A stretch of 64,000 nt of DNA from Dioscorea cayenensis subsp. rotundata (Eukaryota > Streptophyta > Magnoliopsida > Dioscoreales > Dioscoreaceae), in the NCBI RefSeq assembly GCF_009730915.1, contig NC_052481.1, positions 21,240,461-21,304,460 of the forward strand, read 5' to 3'. Position 1 is the stretch's first letter. Every line of letters begins with the position of its first letter. The notes beneath the pieces are model-generated. The model worked only from the letters and a program-made list of their open reading frames with translations. It searched no databases and had not been told where the DNA came from. Below, in pieces: positions 48,401-61,397 of the stretch. A program made the translations under genes and the position numbers.

Positions 48401-49460
48401 AAAATTAAAATCGACTCCTCCACGAATAATCACTGGATTTGGGGTCCCTCTAACCACTATGCAACCATTACTTCTTCGGTCTATTCTAGTCTCACTTCTG
48501 ATAGTTCTTCTCAAAGATATTTGGAAAAGATGGGAGTGTATTTCAAAGCTTTCTGTTATGCCAAGAATGAAAACCTTCGTCTGGAAGCTCGCTCATGGCT
48601 CTCATGCTCTTTGCCCCTTTTGTTCTCTCTCTAAAGAAACTGCCACTCACCTTATTTGGAATTGTCCTAAGATCTCTCATCAGTGGCACTTGCTCCTTGC
48701 AAATCTGGGTCTAAATCCTGCAGTTTTTAAACTCTTTACATAATGGTGCTTGGCTTACTTCATCTTTCAAAGTTAGGGCTGAAGATTCCTAGGTGAAAGC
48801 CTTAATTGCTACCCTGATCTGGCTTATTTGGAAGGAAAGATGCAATTGGACATTTAAATCCAGGCATCCCAACTTCAACTCTCTATTGCCTAGAGCTCTG
48901 ATCACTTATGCTAGACTTTTTCAAGGCCTCTAGCCATAAATTCAGGGAGTTCTCTTTATCACCGGATCAACCAAACTTCAATTTCAGTCTACACGGATGG
49001 CTCTTGGAACTCTGCCTCCAAGATGGCCGGACTTGGTTTTGCTATCATTACTAATCCTGGTCATATTCTCCTTGCAGGTTCAGATTGTTCTCTGATGGAC
49101 AACCCCATTCAAGCAGAATTTGCAACCATTAACTTAGCTCTCAAGCAATGTATCTCTCATAACTAGCAACCATCCAAGGTCTTCTGTGACTGTTCGGGGT
49201 GGCACACCTTCTGAAAGACTTCAATCCGGCAATCGCTTGGCTTCTCAACGATGACATCAAAGCTCTTCAGCAGACTTTGAAACACTTCCCTCAATCTTTC
49301 TGTTGCTACCATTGCTAGAGAAGACAACTCCTTTGTAGATTCTTTAGTGGACCATGGGAGCTGGCACCCTCTTCCATCTCGTTTCTTCCTTGGTTTGGAC
49401 CGACCTCGATGGCTTGAAGACTTCTGCTCTCAGAGGAACTTATATTTTTAACTTCATGTT
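45420..49460 (+). pseudogene. LINE ORF2 relic: endonuclease, RT, zf-RVT, RNase H
   Basis: Endonuclease: LTWNCRSL at 45430, GDFNA near 45810. RT: CPGPDGLNVEFY (46770), SLCNVSYKVISKILVNRLKP (46960), LKIDIEKAFDTIEW (47150), and FANDLILV (47470) in place of YADD. zf-RVT: MKTFVWKLAHGS and CPFCSLSKETATHLIWNCP (48570-48670). RNase H: VYTDGSWN (48990) with later QAEFATINLAL. Frames change repeatedly and stops are frequent; the active-site Tyr-Ala is lost. Confidence 0.82.
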
Positions 49461-49507
49461 TTTTTTCTTTTTGAGCCTTATGCTCTCTTGTCCCCAAAAA
49501 AAAAAAA

Positions 49508-50613
49508 CGAATTTTTTTCCCCAATAGGATATAAGACACTTGTGTGCAGACTAAAGGGATAATTCACAATGGATGTATATATGGTGTTGTATGAATTAGA
49601 AGGATTGGTAAGATAAAATCTATACTATGAAGCAATTGGATAACACCCTAAGTAAACTTAGAGAATTATTAATTTGATAATCATTCCTAAGCATGACGGT
49701 TTATACTATAGTTATTATGTATACTAGGCATTCTCCCCAGCTTCGTATCAGAGTTTTTAAAATTATAAGGGTTTTGAGGTAATATCATGTATAAAAAATA
49801 ATATAATTAAACAACTCCTACAATGAAAATTGTTATATATTTTAGATTTTAAAAGTCTTATGATATTTATTACACAAATAAATAAGTGTAATTAAAGTTT
49901 TTCAATTATTAATGTCATAATAAGATAAATAAAAACTTAAATGCAATAAAAAAACTTAAATTGTTCCTTGAATCACTCTATGAACACATTATACATCCAC
50001 TTTATTAATATCTATAGATATATTGATTAAAATTTTTATTTAAAAAAAATGATATATAGGATCTTAATGGTTGGTTTTGTATTTTTTAAAATTTGACACA
50101 GAATAAAAGGAAAAAAACAATTAACCTGATAACCATGCCTTCGTTCTAAAAACCTATATTTACTCCAAAAATAATAATAATAATAATAACTCTTGATATC
50201 ATACTTCATATGATTTTAAGCTATTGTTTTTATCTGTTTGTTTATAGAGATACATGAAACAGCCCTAGCACGTGGAGCCAATCACCGACATAATAGCTCT
50301 TATTAACTGATCATTCATCAATTATATAAAACCAATTAGGAACACAATTAAAAATCCATATGGAAAAACCACAGTGCATCATTGAATTTCCATAATCATC
50401 ATATACCTCACTTCTTTATGCTCAAGTAAGGCCATGAAGATAGACAGCTTCATACTGTTGATACAACAAGCAAATGAACGCCATATCAATAAACAAGAGC
50501 AATTCTAATATACACTTATAATATAAGATCAAAGAATTGCATTGAGACTCACAACTGAAATCATAACATCCCTTAGTTTGCAGGGACAGATTTATACATG
50601 TTTACGTATAGTT
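49508..50613. other. spacer, AT-rich
   Basis: No ORF with a recognisable domain. 50380-50613 is probably the 3' UTR of the minus-strand gene ending at 50614. Confidence 0.5.
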
Positions 50614-53600
50614 TCAATCTTTGATAATCCATCTGTGACCCCGGATTTCAAACCCACTGCCGGGACCTTGATCACTGCTCTCTCCTCCACTTTCAGCACT
50701 GGTGTACCCTGACCTCCGGCGACGTCTTCTCCCCTTGAAAACACCACTATCACTTGCACTTCCATTCAGAAGTGGGGTCATCGATCCCACGGATAACCTT
50801 TCCTTGTTGGTGATGTTGAACCGAGGCAACTGTCATCCTTGGTCCTTTTCTTTTCATGTTTCTTTATGTTCTGAGATATCTTTTGCAACTTCTCGTTGAA
50901 CCGGGCGAAACCTTTCTCCATGGGTTCCACTGCTTGGTTAACAGTGAACTTAACATCATTTACGATCTACAAACAAGGAAAAGAATTCAGCAAAATTTGC
51001 ATACTAAACAGTTTGGAAGTCACTATCTATATATCTATGTCACCATGCCTTTTCTCCTCATTGATGTGGCAACGGTAATTACCACTATGTCAACCATTTA
51101 ATACGTTTATTCAGGTCCTCAGTGACATAAATGAATGTTGATCTGTGCAAATGCACAATGATAAACAACCTCCGAAGAAAACTATAGACTGATGAATATT
51201 AGCTGATTGGTTAGCAACTGGCCTAAAAATATCAGAAAATATCCAGACATATTAGAGGGAGGATTTTTCAAACTAAATCTGCATGAATTGTGATTGCCAA
51301 TAAAATAGTTTGTTTGTTAAACTACATGTAAACCATCCCAAGGTAATAAAATTCTATATAGACAAGCCAGAATACCTAGTTGGCATTCCAGGTTTCTAAA
51401 ATATTAATGTAAGAGGATATAATAAGAGACTGGTAAAAAATAATGCTACAATTTGAGTGAGGAAGGGACCTTACATATTCACCACCAGTGACAACAATAT
51501 CACGGACACTCTCCTTTGATGGCTGTTCCACTCTTGACACCAGCATCAGGCTGAGGCAATCGCAGCTTCGTAGGCCGCTCACTCTCCCTAACCTCATCAA
51601 AGTCTGGCGGACAGTCCACAGACGCATAGTCTCCAAGCACTGAAACACTTCCACGGAAGTGATCATCCATTAATGCATATGGCTTGGCAGGAAATACATA
51701 CATGTGAACAATGGATGCAATGCCCATCTGTGCTGGAAGAAGACAGGAGTCTGTAAGCATTCTCCAGCTCACTAGAGCTTGGAAGTAAGTACGACATCAC
51801 TCTCATTTTGCAAGCAATATCTAAAAATTCAAATGCATCACTGAGCAGATTAATAAGAAACTGTGGTCAGGGATTTGACATACCAGAAAAATCGAGATTA
51901 AACATACAAAAGTATCAATACTAAAAATGCATTGCAAAGAGGAACATAAATATTCATAGATCGCTAAATAGAGTAGATGTACGCACTCACAGTACATTTA
52001 TATCCCAATTACCAACTGGAAATGGCACACAGCATGGGGACTGTATTAAGTAATAAAAATTCATAGAATGCACAAAACAGAAGTAATGAAATGCATTTGG
52101 ATACCTCTATACAAATGATGAAATCTTGTATGCTTGTTTTGAAAGCTACTGGGCTTTTGAACAAACCCAAAGTATAAAATAATGCAATTCCCACACCTTG
52201 CCACCATGTCAGAAATACAATAGATTTGAAGACTAGGAACTTTGCCAAAGGCTTTATGTATGCCAGTTCATCCTTTGTGGCGGTATAGAACTGAACCAAA
52301 CAGTACAGGGCCCATGACTGACTGAAATTAAGAACAAATGCCACGTACGGATACCTGAAACATTAAGAAATGTAGATAGACACAATCTTAGTTGTGCAGT
52401 ATAAGGGAAATACAATCTACCAATTTGTCAAACAAAGAGACCATAAACAGGAAAATTCCAAAATAAAATATCCAGGATGGGAACATGGTATCCTAACCTA
52501 TGCACTTTGAGAAACTAAGTAAACGATAAACTAAATCTACAATGAGAAACTAAGTAAATGATAAACTAAATCTACAATGAGAAACTAAGTATGATAAACT
52601 AAATCTACAATGAGAAACTAATGACGATAAAATCTATCACTACCAAATGGAATCAGAATTTTTCCCTTATCCACTATAACAATAAGTCAGACTTCATAAT
52701 ACCTACTTACAAATTACAATAACCACAAGTGTGGATAAATCATTCAATTAAAAGCAAAGTAATCAAAGAGATTTTAAATTTGAAGAAAAAGGATTCCAGT
52801 TTTTATTCAAGGCAAGAAAAACAATGAACTCCTCATAAAGCACCCTAGATGATGATAGAAGTGTAGTTGGTCAGATCAGCCACCACAAGACAAAAAAAAA
52901 GGAAGAAAAGAAAGAAAGTATCCATGGTCTCAACAGAAGAAGGTCTAGTGAAATAGTACGCCAAATTTATGCCGTTCAATTCGTCTTACCCACGATTCCA
53001 TGTAAATTCTCCTTCACCATACACACCAAATGCTTCAAGAATCACAGCCAGAATGGCAGTGAGAGTCTTTATTATCATCTGTCAAAGAAAACAAACTATA
53101 TAATGCTACTAATTTCTGGAAGAAAAAACAAAAACTCACAATACTGAAAGCCATCATACATATTGAACTATTCCAAACTTTATAAGCTGGTAAAACCATT
53201 CACCCATTTTCCATGGTTTTAGGAAAACGCTCATTGGGAAGTGGTGGTGTATGAGCCCTTTTTCAGAAGAATGAGGTAATAGGGGAGCATTCGAACTCAA
53301 ACTACCTTGTCTCTTCATAAATTCAACAGTTCTCTCTTCCCCACCTACACCGGAGAAACAAAGTAAATTATAAACCAAGAAGAATTGGGGGAGACAGATA
53401 TAGGCGCAACCTTAATGAAAATGTAAACAATATAGGCAGAATTTTCTGGCTTCAGGAACAATTTGTCTGTGAGTAGTGTGTACATCAGATAACATAAGTG
53501 CCTTCAGTTTTATCGCAGAAATAACCATTCAATACTTTCACGTACAAAGAATATACACCGAAGGTCAGGCAAAACACTAGAACATTTGAATCTCATTACA

Positions 53601-54508
53601 AGAATTTGCTAGGTCTGAATAGTTGCTTTACTACCAATCAACGTTCGCCACAGCCAATATGATTTTTTATTTCATGCCATTGTCAGTCTCTTCTCAAAGT
53701 GATTACTGCTTACTATTGACAAATAAATCCCATAAGAAGCTAAAATGCATTTTCTATATTTAAGCATATTACCAAGATAATTCTTCTTTTCAAGGCTGTT
53801 ATTGTTGCTGTAAACTTCATTCTCACGATGAAAACAGGATAGATCGACAATTGTAGAATGAACAAGCGCACAAACAAATAAATATAAAATTGCAGGGCAT
53901 ATTACATACCTAAACAAGCTACAAGGTATCTCCCAAAGCAATACATGGCAAATGACTCATAGGAATCACGTAAGATACCACAATCAACACTAATTGATGG
54001 ACTGACCAATGATATATACTGCAAAAAAGATAAACATAGCGATCATTATATTATATTTCAATTCACACCATGATAAAAACAAACAACATTCCAGTGAGCC
54101 CCACAGACTTGACAGAAGGAAAAAGACTGGAGGTTCTAATCCTAAGAACCAAAATTTAATCTTTTACAGTTTTATTGCACAATCACATGATTTATAGCAC
54201 AGAAAAAATAATAATAATAATAATAATACCGACTCTACAGCGTAGCAGGGAACCATCAGGATGACACCAATCAGAAACTTTTGCTCCTACAAAATTCACA
54301 CGAAGTTAGAACCATTCCAATGCAAGCCACTCCAAAACCCACTCAAAATCCAGATCAAAACCTCAGGATTTTTGTACGCAGAGAGGTGCTCGAATATAAG
54401 GAGCATCGACAGCGAAAGCGAGGTGACCACAAAGATCCCGGCGATGACCGCTGCCCATGAAGGTGGCGAGTAAGCCACCAAACTCTCAATCAACCCAGAA
54501 ATCCTCAT
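50614..54508 (-). CDS. LAZ1 homolog, TMEM184/DUF300 family membrane protein
   Basis: Multi-pass membrane protein of the organic solute transporter alpha/TMEM184 fold; plant LAZ1 proteins act at the tonoplast in vacuolar integrity, brassinosteroid signalling and cell death. Exons (minus): 54362-54508, 54230-54286, 53910-54018, 53160-53344, 52990-53078, 52105-52354, 51475-51727, 50614-50966; about 480 residues. Family signatures: PSWAAVIAGIFVVTSLSLSM (TM1), LIGVILMVPCYAVES, YESFAMYCFGRYLVACL, TWWQGVGIALFYTLG; the C-terminal tail is cytosolic and basic/Ser-rich (TSAESGGESSDQG, RGHRW). Phase counting shows one extra base in exon 7 (near 51532-51537) and two in exon 8 (cc 50797-50798; gggg 50774-50777). 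Conservation on both sides argues for assembly errors. Confidence 0.87.
52509..52637. repeat. 35-bp tandem repeat in LAZ1-homolog intron
   Basis: Units 52509-52543, 52544-52578, 52579-52611 (33 bp) and a partial one to 52637. Each begins gagaaactaagta and ends aaatctacaat. Confidence 0.9.
54206..54228. repeat. (AAT)n abutting a 5' splice site
   Basis: On the minus strand, exon 2 of the LAZ1 homolog ends at 54230 and the intron begins gtattattatt, so the microsatellite starts within the donor site. Confidence 0.85.
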
Positions 54509-56628
54509 TATTCAATCCTCAAACTCCAATACACCAAGCAAAGCATCATAGCATCAAACAAAGCCGATAAACAGGCTGAAATCAAAGAAAAAACAGCTCT
54601 TTCGACTGAGAAAAACAATCTGGCTATGGAATCATCAATTAAAAACACAAATACCTTTTATTGACACGAAATCGATCAATCAGGGTCGAAATTTGAGGGG
54701 GAAAAGCAAGGAATCGAGCAGGAACGTCAGTGGATTGATTGATTTGGGAGTTTCGAGGAGATGGGGGATCGAATTAGGATCAAATTGATGGAGGAGAAGA
54801 GCGCGCGCGCGAGGGTTTGATCGCTTCTCGGGCTCTCGGAAACAGAGCGCAAGCGAACGAAAACGGAAACATCGACGAGAAAATTCTTCTCGTCAATTTC
54901 TTGCGGTTTTGAAATCGGATTTTGGCAACGAGGTGGGCCCGGGAAATGAATCGATCATGGCCGTTGGATTAGGATCGAACGGTTCGATGTGAGTGTGGTC
55001 CACGAGTCTCAAAATCAGCTGACGTGTTTCAACTTTAATAACGATCGCATAATTGCACGCGCTTGGAAATATATTCAAGATAAAATTATCTGTTGCAATT
55101 TATAGGTAGATATACGGTAGAAATACTGTATTAATACTGTTTATCATATTTATGAGAAATCATTTTTTTTCATTCTTTCAGAGTTGCAAAATTGGAGAAT
55201 TGACTATTGTGAGATTGCAGAAAGGTTGTTAAGTTATAGTAACTGGTATATCACACTGTATTTATTTGTCTTTGACATTCCGTTATTTGTCATTCGTATA
55301 TTCTTGTTAGTCCTCATAAATTTTAAATTTATTCTGATTTTTTTTAATGACCACTTAGTTTTTTGTCACGTTTGTTTGAATTTGTTGTTTTTAATTTTTA
55401 TCATTTTAATAATTTTTATAATATTAAAATTTATCTTTTCTTATCAACAGAAGTGTTCGTTTTCTTTACGTTTGTTCAAAGGTCCATTGCTTATTCAATG
55501 ACATAGAGCCAATATTAGTTCTAATACAAGTGATCAAAAGTTAAAGGTAATTTAGTTATTTCGAATAGATTTAGATTTAAAAGTAGATGATTTGAAAAGT
55601 ATCAGGTAAAAAGAAGATCTATGGAATTAGAAGAATTAGAGAGTTATCTATATTTAATTAATTATGCAACCTTATTTACACCGTAAAAATTTCATATAAA
55701 GGAAATTTATACCGCCCAAGATCACAAGGATTCGGTGTGATTTTAAAATCTTAAAACATTTTTTATTTGTTTGTTAAATATAAAATTTTTAAGTATGATA
55801 TTAGATTTTTGAAAATATTATACACACACACGCATGCACATCTCATTAAACAACATTGATTGAAAAACAGACCTGAAAATAAAACACACATACTGATCAC
55901 AAATGTCTTAACTTCAAATCTCACTAAACTTAATGATAATATCAGACCCCCAAATCTGAAAGTAAGACGTTATACTAATCACAAGTATCATAAGTTCATC
56001 ACAAGTACCATGAGTTCAAATCTCACTAGATACAGTAATAATAACAGATCCCTGATATAAATTCAGACTGCAAATATGGGATAAATGCGAGTTCAAACTT
56101 GCACCTTGCATTGTTAGGTGAAAGCACATGAATCGAATGGTCAATTCCTGATCTATGTGCACATTTTTTTAAAATTAAGAGCACTTGTCACATTTGTATA
56201 AAAATATATATATATATATATTACAGGTATTAAATAAGTTATGATATAATCATAAATTCACTGGTCCTTTCCGTGATACATGATATAATGTAATAATTTG
56301 GCTGATCGTGACTGCAAAAATAAATTAAAGAATGGCTTTAATTACTTGAAGGTCAAAGTTTGTAGCTAAGTATCTAGTGAGAAGATTTTCACAATTATAT
56401 CAAGTAAAATGCTCCATTAATGATCACATGTATCTGAAGAATGTTGCTATAGAGAAATCATTGCCGAGATCAGTATGTTTGCTGACAGAAATAACATTTT
56501 CTGATCAAGTGAGCTCTAGCACGGAGGCTTCAATATTGACCAGTCTGATCAAGCATATAATGCACCATTGCTGCAGAAATTACTGAAAATATGGTGCATT
56601 AGGTAAGTGAAGACAAACTCTTGGTGCT
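54509..56628. other. spacer: LAZ1-homolog 5' region, then AT-rich DNA
   Basis: 54509-54960 holds the 5' UTR and GC-rich promoter of the minus-strand gene (TGGGCC element near 54934). 55080-56628 is AT-rich with no recognised gene. Confidence 0.5.
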
Positions 56629-59600
56629 TCAAACTTCAGGGATCACACACAGCATTCCATGCCCTGGACTATGTTCTAGAGGATACAAGGTTGCCCTTCT
56701 CACATACTTTTGATGTTTGGTGGCTGCGTCCCGGAAGCCAGGCATGCTAGGCGTCTTCGCCTTGCCTCGTTTCTTGATTATGGAGCATGCACTTAATGGA
56801 TCTGAAATCCCAGCTCCAACTCTCCTTTAGGAGATATATATGTGTCATAAGTATCAGAATTAAGAAAAGTCATTAACCTAATCCACATAATTAGTGCCCG
56901 CATCAAATAAAGATTTGATAGTATGAACTAGGACCATGTCAATTGTCATATGTTTGAATATGTGCTCATATAAGTGCATCATTCAAGAAGTGCCGAAAAA
57001 GGAATAGTCAAGAAAAAAAATGAAAAGGCAAGTGATGTGTAACCACCTGTATAGGTTTTATCAGTGAGGGGAAGACAGAAAGATCCATTGCAATTTACTT
57101 GCTCCTCCAAGCTCATGTGGCTAATTTTTTTGGTGGCATTAAAAGATTTATCATGTGGCATAAAAAAAAATTATACGATGAGGAAAAAAGACAGTACTTT
57201 GTGACATTATTAGAGCTCATGATAACCATAAGAGACCATACAAAACTGTCTTAAAGGAAACAGTGATGAGAAGTGAGCCACCAACTGCAACGTCAATAGT
57301 TAATAGTCAATAAGTTAATTAAAAATTCCCTTAAGTGTGCCTAAATCAGCATCAGCTAAAGCTATAACCTACAGGAGCTTTTATTAAATTTTCTATGAAG
57401 CACTGCACATAGTCCAATGCTATTGAATGTATTCTTAAATAGTGATTTGGAGCCTGGATAAAGTAATTCTGCTCTAAGCTACATGCAGTAAGCATCAGCT
57501 CATTAAGACAAACCGCTTTATCTTTATTGAAGTTCAAAAATCACTCCCTCTACCATAAGGATCAGTTGACATAAATCAAAATGCATATAGATTATGTACC
57601 TTAATAGTTTCTCTGATGCCATTCTTGCAGCATTAAGTGTTGTTTGACTCGGAAGCCAGTTCACTTTTCTATTTAAGTCAGTCCGCATTGGAGAGTGGAT
57701 TTTGATAAGCTTGATTGAAGAAGAGGAAAGAGAGAGTGATCAGTGGTTGATTAAAAAACCAATGATCAAAACAATGTGGAAATTCAAACTTAGTTTACAG
57801 ATGTAAGTCTTACTCCAAGGCATTCCATCATCTGGTAGTATGCCCGGCCATGTAGTGGAGTATGCCCTTGTCTGGATTCTGAAAAGTATCTTGTCCTGAC
57901 AAAAACAATTAAATAGCTCACAGTAAATGAAATTGAATATCTAAAAGATGGTAGTTTGTATTAATCAAAGGATGTATGCATTCGAATTGCAGTACCATTC
58001 CTTGTAGCCAGGATCCACAGTGAAACCATACATATCAACGGAATCACAAATAGAAAGTGCAAATTCAAGAGCTTTAAGCCCCGTTCCTTTTGCTGCAGAG
58101 CCAAAGGATGCTCCTAACATGAGATACACAGGGTTGGAGATTGGGACTTCCTACAGAAAAGAAACATATCAGAGCTCAAATATGACAGAAAATTCCAAAC
58201 TAATGCAAATATGACTATCAATCAACATACAGAGCATTTGAGTTATCCAGTTTGTGCAAAGGGTTAAACCCAAAAAGGATTCCAGATGCATATAAAGCTT
58301 TAAAAAGATATGCTCCAAGACAGGATTACCCAAGGTGAATTGAAGTACAGCACTGGAACTGGAAGTTAAGCACAATAACTGAAATAATACTTCTCTTGAA
58401 GTAAGATCTGATCTTGAACTGGATGTGCATATAACAATTATAAACAAAAGTGATGCCAGAAGTTTTAGATATCATGAATATACTCATAAGTTCTTAAACG
58501 ACCCACAACACATATGGGTCATACTTTTTACACTATAGCAGCAGTTTTTGTGCCCACTTCCATATCTTTTATGAAATGCAACCCATACACAATCTTGTTG
58601 GCCAGGAGTCAGTAAGTCACCAAGTAAGTTTGCACAAAAATGCAACTGTTTGGATATATAAGATGCATAGAAGCAAAAAGATATGGAAGGATGAAATCCA
58701 TACCCGGATCATTTTGTTCATGATATCATGGATGGTAGTTTTGATGATCAGCACCTCTTTCCCAGTATCTGTAAATAATCATCCTAATCAAGTTTTCGGA
58801 GAACCAGGATGGAGAAGAATGATATTTAAAAAATCACTCCTACCATCTAAATCTGCCACTTTATCAAGTGCCTTTGCAGATCCTCTGTTAAGAAGTCGAA
58901 ACGTACACTTCCTACCTACATATTGAGTGTAATTCTGCAATTTATGAAGAGGTCAAATGAATGGGTAATTAGGAAAATATGACCCTCTAGTTGCCATCTG
59001 CCAAGACAAGGTTTCAAGTTATTGACTATACCTGTATTGGTGCACCATTTTCTCGGAAAACTGCATCATAACCATCAATCTCAGCTCCAAAGTTTGTCTT
59101 TAGAAGATCTCCGGAGTTACCAATCACTGCACACCGGCCAAACTGTCGCGGGACATATGGGGGTGTTTCAGGGAGAACCAAAGCAAGTTTCTCCATACAG
59201 AGTGTCTTGTTCTCACATTGATTACTGAGATTTGAAAATTCAGGATATTACATCACTATGCTTGTTGGGCATACTTTACAAATAAGAATGGAAAATACTC
59301 AAAGACATAGACCAAACCATGATTTGAGCTCACTATGTATTTAAAGTCAAAGTTGGAGCTCATGTATACTTACAGAAGGTTTCCCTTATTGATCCTTCGC
59401 CATGCATATTCTTTCCATCCATTTGGCAGAGATATCAATGAACTCCTTTGTAAGTATCGTTGTACTATTGCGAACCTAGAACGACAAATCAAATCCCCTA
59501 AGCAACTTAATCATGTCACGGCACCATGATGCTTGTGTGACTCATGAATTGTCATAAGCTCAGATACCAACTTATATATAATAAATCTATCAGAACTTAT

Positions 59601-60418
59601 TCACAAAGCATGATATGAATGCCAAAAATGATTAAATAGCAAGGAAAAAAAACTTAGTAAGGATGCCCAAAGCATCAATCTCAACAACTATCATGACAAC
59701 AAGAAATGCAAGAATAAGACATTGGCAAACTCACCTGCTCCCATGCAGCCACAGCCTCACACAGATCAAAATCAAAAGATAAACCTTCAAGTTCTCCAGT
59801 TTTCGGATCCTTCTGTTGAAGCATTGAAATCATACCAATATTTACATCACTCCAATAAAAAAAAAGATTGGAATTTTAAAGAATTTCATCACTTAAAAAA
59901 CATTAAAAAAACACAAAAACTTAACCAAAAATACAGAAACTCACTAAAAAAAAATGATAAAAAGGCATACCCACTTGCGGACTGTATCACTAGGGAATCG
60001 CAAAGTAACACGACAATAGTCACTGCCAGTCTCCGCTTGCAACCCTAATCCATTCGCTTTCTTGACATCACAACACAAAACACACCCCTTCAAATCGAGA
60101 ACAAAAAAACAACCCACAAAACACGCAAAGCTTACCACACACTGCCGGAATCCACTCTGCAAGGAACGCAAGGCACTCAAATCACCTTCAGTAACAACGA
60201 ACCTACTCTCAACCTCTGAAAACACCATGAAACCAAATCCGATTGGTATACTGAAACGAAGATGGTGAGAGGGAGAGATAAGGGAACTCACGGGAACGGG
60301 AGACGCCGGTGATGTAGATGAAGATGGCGACGAGGCCGGAGGAGAGGGCGACGAGGAAGCAGAGGCGCAAGGTGGTCTTCATTGGGGATCTAGATCGGCG
60401 GGAGGAGAGAGAAGCCAC
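56629..60418 (-). CDS. sialyltransferase-like protein, GT29 family (MGP2/SIA2-like)
   Basis: Golgi type II membrane protein of glycosyltransferase family 29. Plant members lack proven sialyltransferase activity; Arabidopsis MGP2 is needed for pollen tube growth. Twelve exons (minus): 60292-60418, 60136-60215, 59971-60060, 59735-59812, 59374-59475, 59032-59224, 58844-58934, 58704-58768, 57996-58150, 57814-57895, 57600-57709, 56629-56821; about 454 residues. Features: short basic N-terminus, signal anchor ([20 protein letters not shown]), sialyl-motif L ([11 protein letters not shown] to [11 protein letters not shown]), sialyl-motif S ([20 protein letters not shown]) and the [10 protein letters not shown] block; C-terminal extension ends CVIPEV. 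Exon 5 has one extra base (about 59427-59436, by phase), changing frame within a conserved IxxLPNGW region. Confidence 0.87.
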
Positions 60419-60934
60419 GGCGGAGGGAATGGAGCTCTCGCTCGCTGCTCTAAAGGGTCGCCATTTTAGTCAGATCTCCTCTCATAACTTTTTCAGGTTA
60501 GCCCTTTTGGTAATTATAAAACAAAGGAAGGGCTAACATGAAAAAAAAGGCCTAATTTCAATTATTGTTTATTGTTTTTCATAAACAAATTGATTTTTAT
60601 TTTGAAAAGACAGCTACTAAAATAAATATATTTATTAAATTTTTAGAAATTAAATAAATAGTTATTATATATTAAAATTTAGAAGTTATGAGTAGTTTTA
60701 TCTCTATAATTTTAAAATTTTTTGCACTTTCATTGTAAAATTTGGTGAAATTTCTCTGAAATTTAGATTTTTTGATATTGCATGAGAAATTTAGATTTTT
60801 TTTTTTATGTTATTAATGCTAAAAAACATTAATTAATTAAAAAATTACTAAAATTTAAAAATATCTATATCCAGTTAATATTAATCAAATTAAAGTTTGA
60901 TTCTGAACTTGTCATTTTAAAATAAATTCATGTT
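60419..60934. other. promoter/5' UTR of GT29 gene, then AT-rich spacer
   Basis: No gene seen on either strand. Confidence 0.5.
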
Positions 60935-61102
60935 GTTGGTCGTCTGTTTTGTGTTGTGCCACTTCTAGTGGTTTGTTCGGGTCTTTGGGGTTGTTTTTGT
61001 GCCTTGTTGTGTCTTTGTTGTTAAGACGTGTGGGTCCTTGTTCTTGTTCTTTTTATTAATTGAAGTGATTTATCCACCTTTTCAAAAAATAAATAAATAA
61101 AT
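60935..61102 (+). mobile_element. 5'-truncated LINE tail with 15-bp target duplication
   Basis: Perfect 15-bp direct repeat, aaataaattcatgtt, at 60920-60934 and 61103-61117. The insert is a T/G-rich LINE 3' UTR ending gtgatttatccaccttt and an (AAAT)n tail, the same signature as the other LINE copies. Confidence 0.85.
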
Positions 61103-61397
61103 AAATAAATTCATGTTTGTAGTAATGAAAAACAAAATACAACATAATGTTCAAAAGACATCAAAATACAAACTTTAAAATTTCAAATGCATAATACACC
61201 ATTAAAAAAAATAATTTTTTTATAGAGCTTTTAGTACCTTGCCCTCCCTGGACCAAACCACAGGCCATTAACAATATAGCTTAGATATCTTTATTAAACA
61301 AGGGACTCAAAATGAGAAGAAGAGAGAACATGATTTAGGAGTTCTTCTGACTTTCTTCACAAACCAGCCACTGTTTTTCTTCTTGAAATTCATTATT
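61103..61397. other. spacer and catalase 3' UTR
   Basis: AT-rich; no ORF of note. Confidence 0.5.

Larger units (their letters stand above)
43650..49507 (+). mobile_element. decayed LINE of a second lineage, with RNase H
   Basis: ORF1 relic (43660-45315), ORF2 relic (45420-49460), then a short T-rich 3' UTR and an A run at 49496-49507. It differs from the 29-35.8 kb LINE in ORF1 layout (DUF4283 first), in having an RNase H domain, and in its plain poly(A) end. Many stops and frameshifts show it is older. Confidence 0.85.

Noticed and set aside
54261-60536. Plus-strand frames across the LAZ1 and GT29 region
   Set aside because: Overlap exons that splice correctly on the minus strand.
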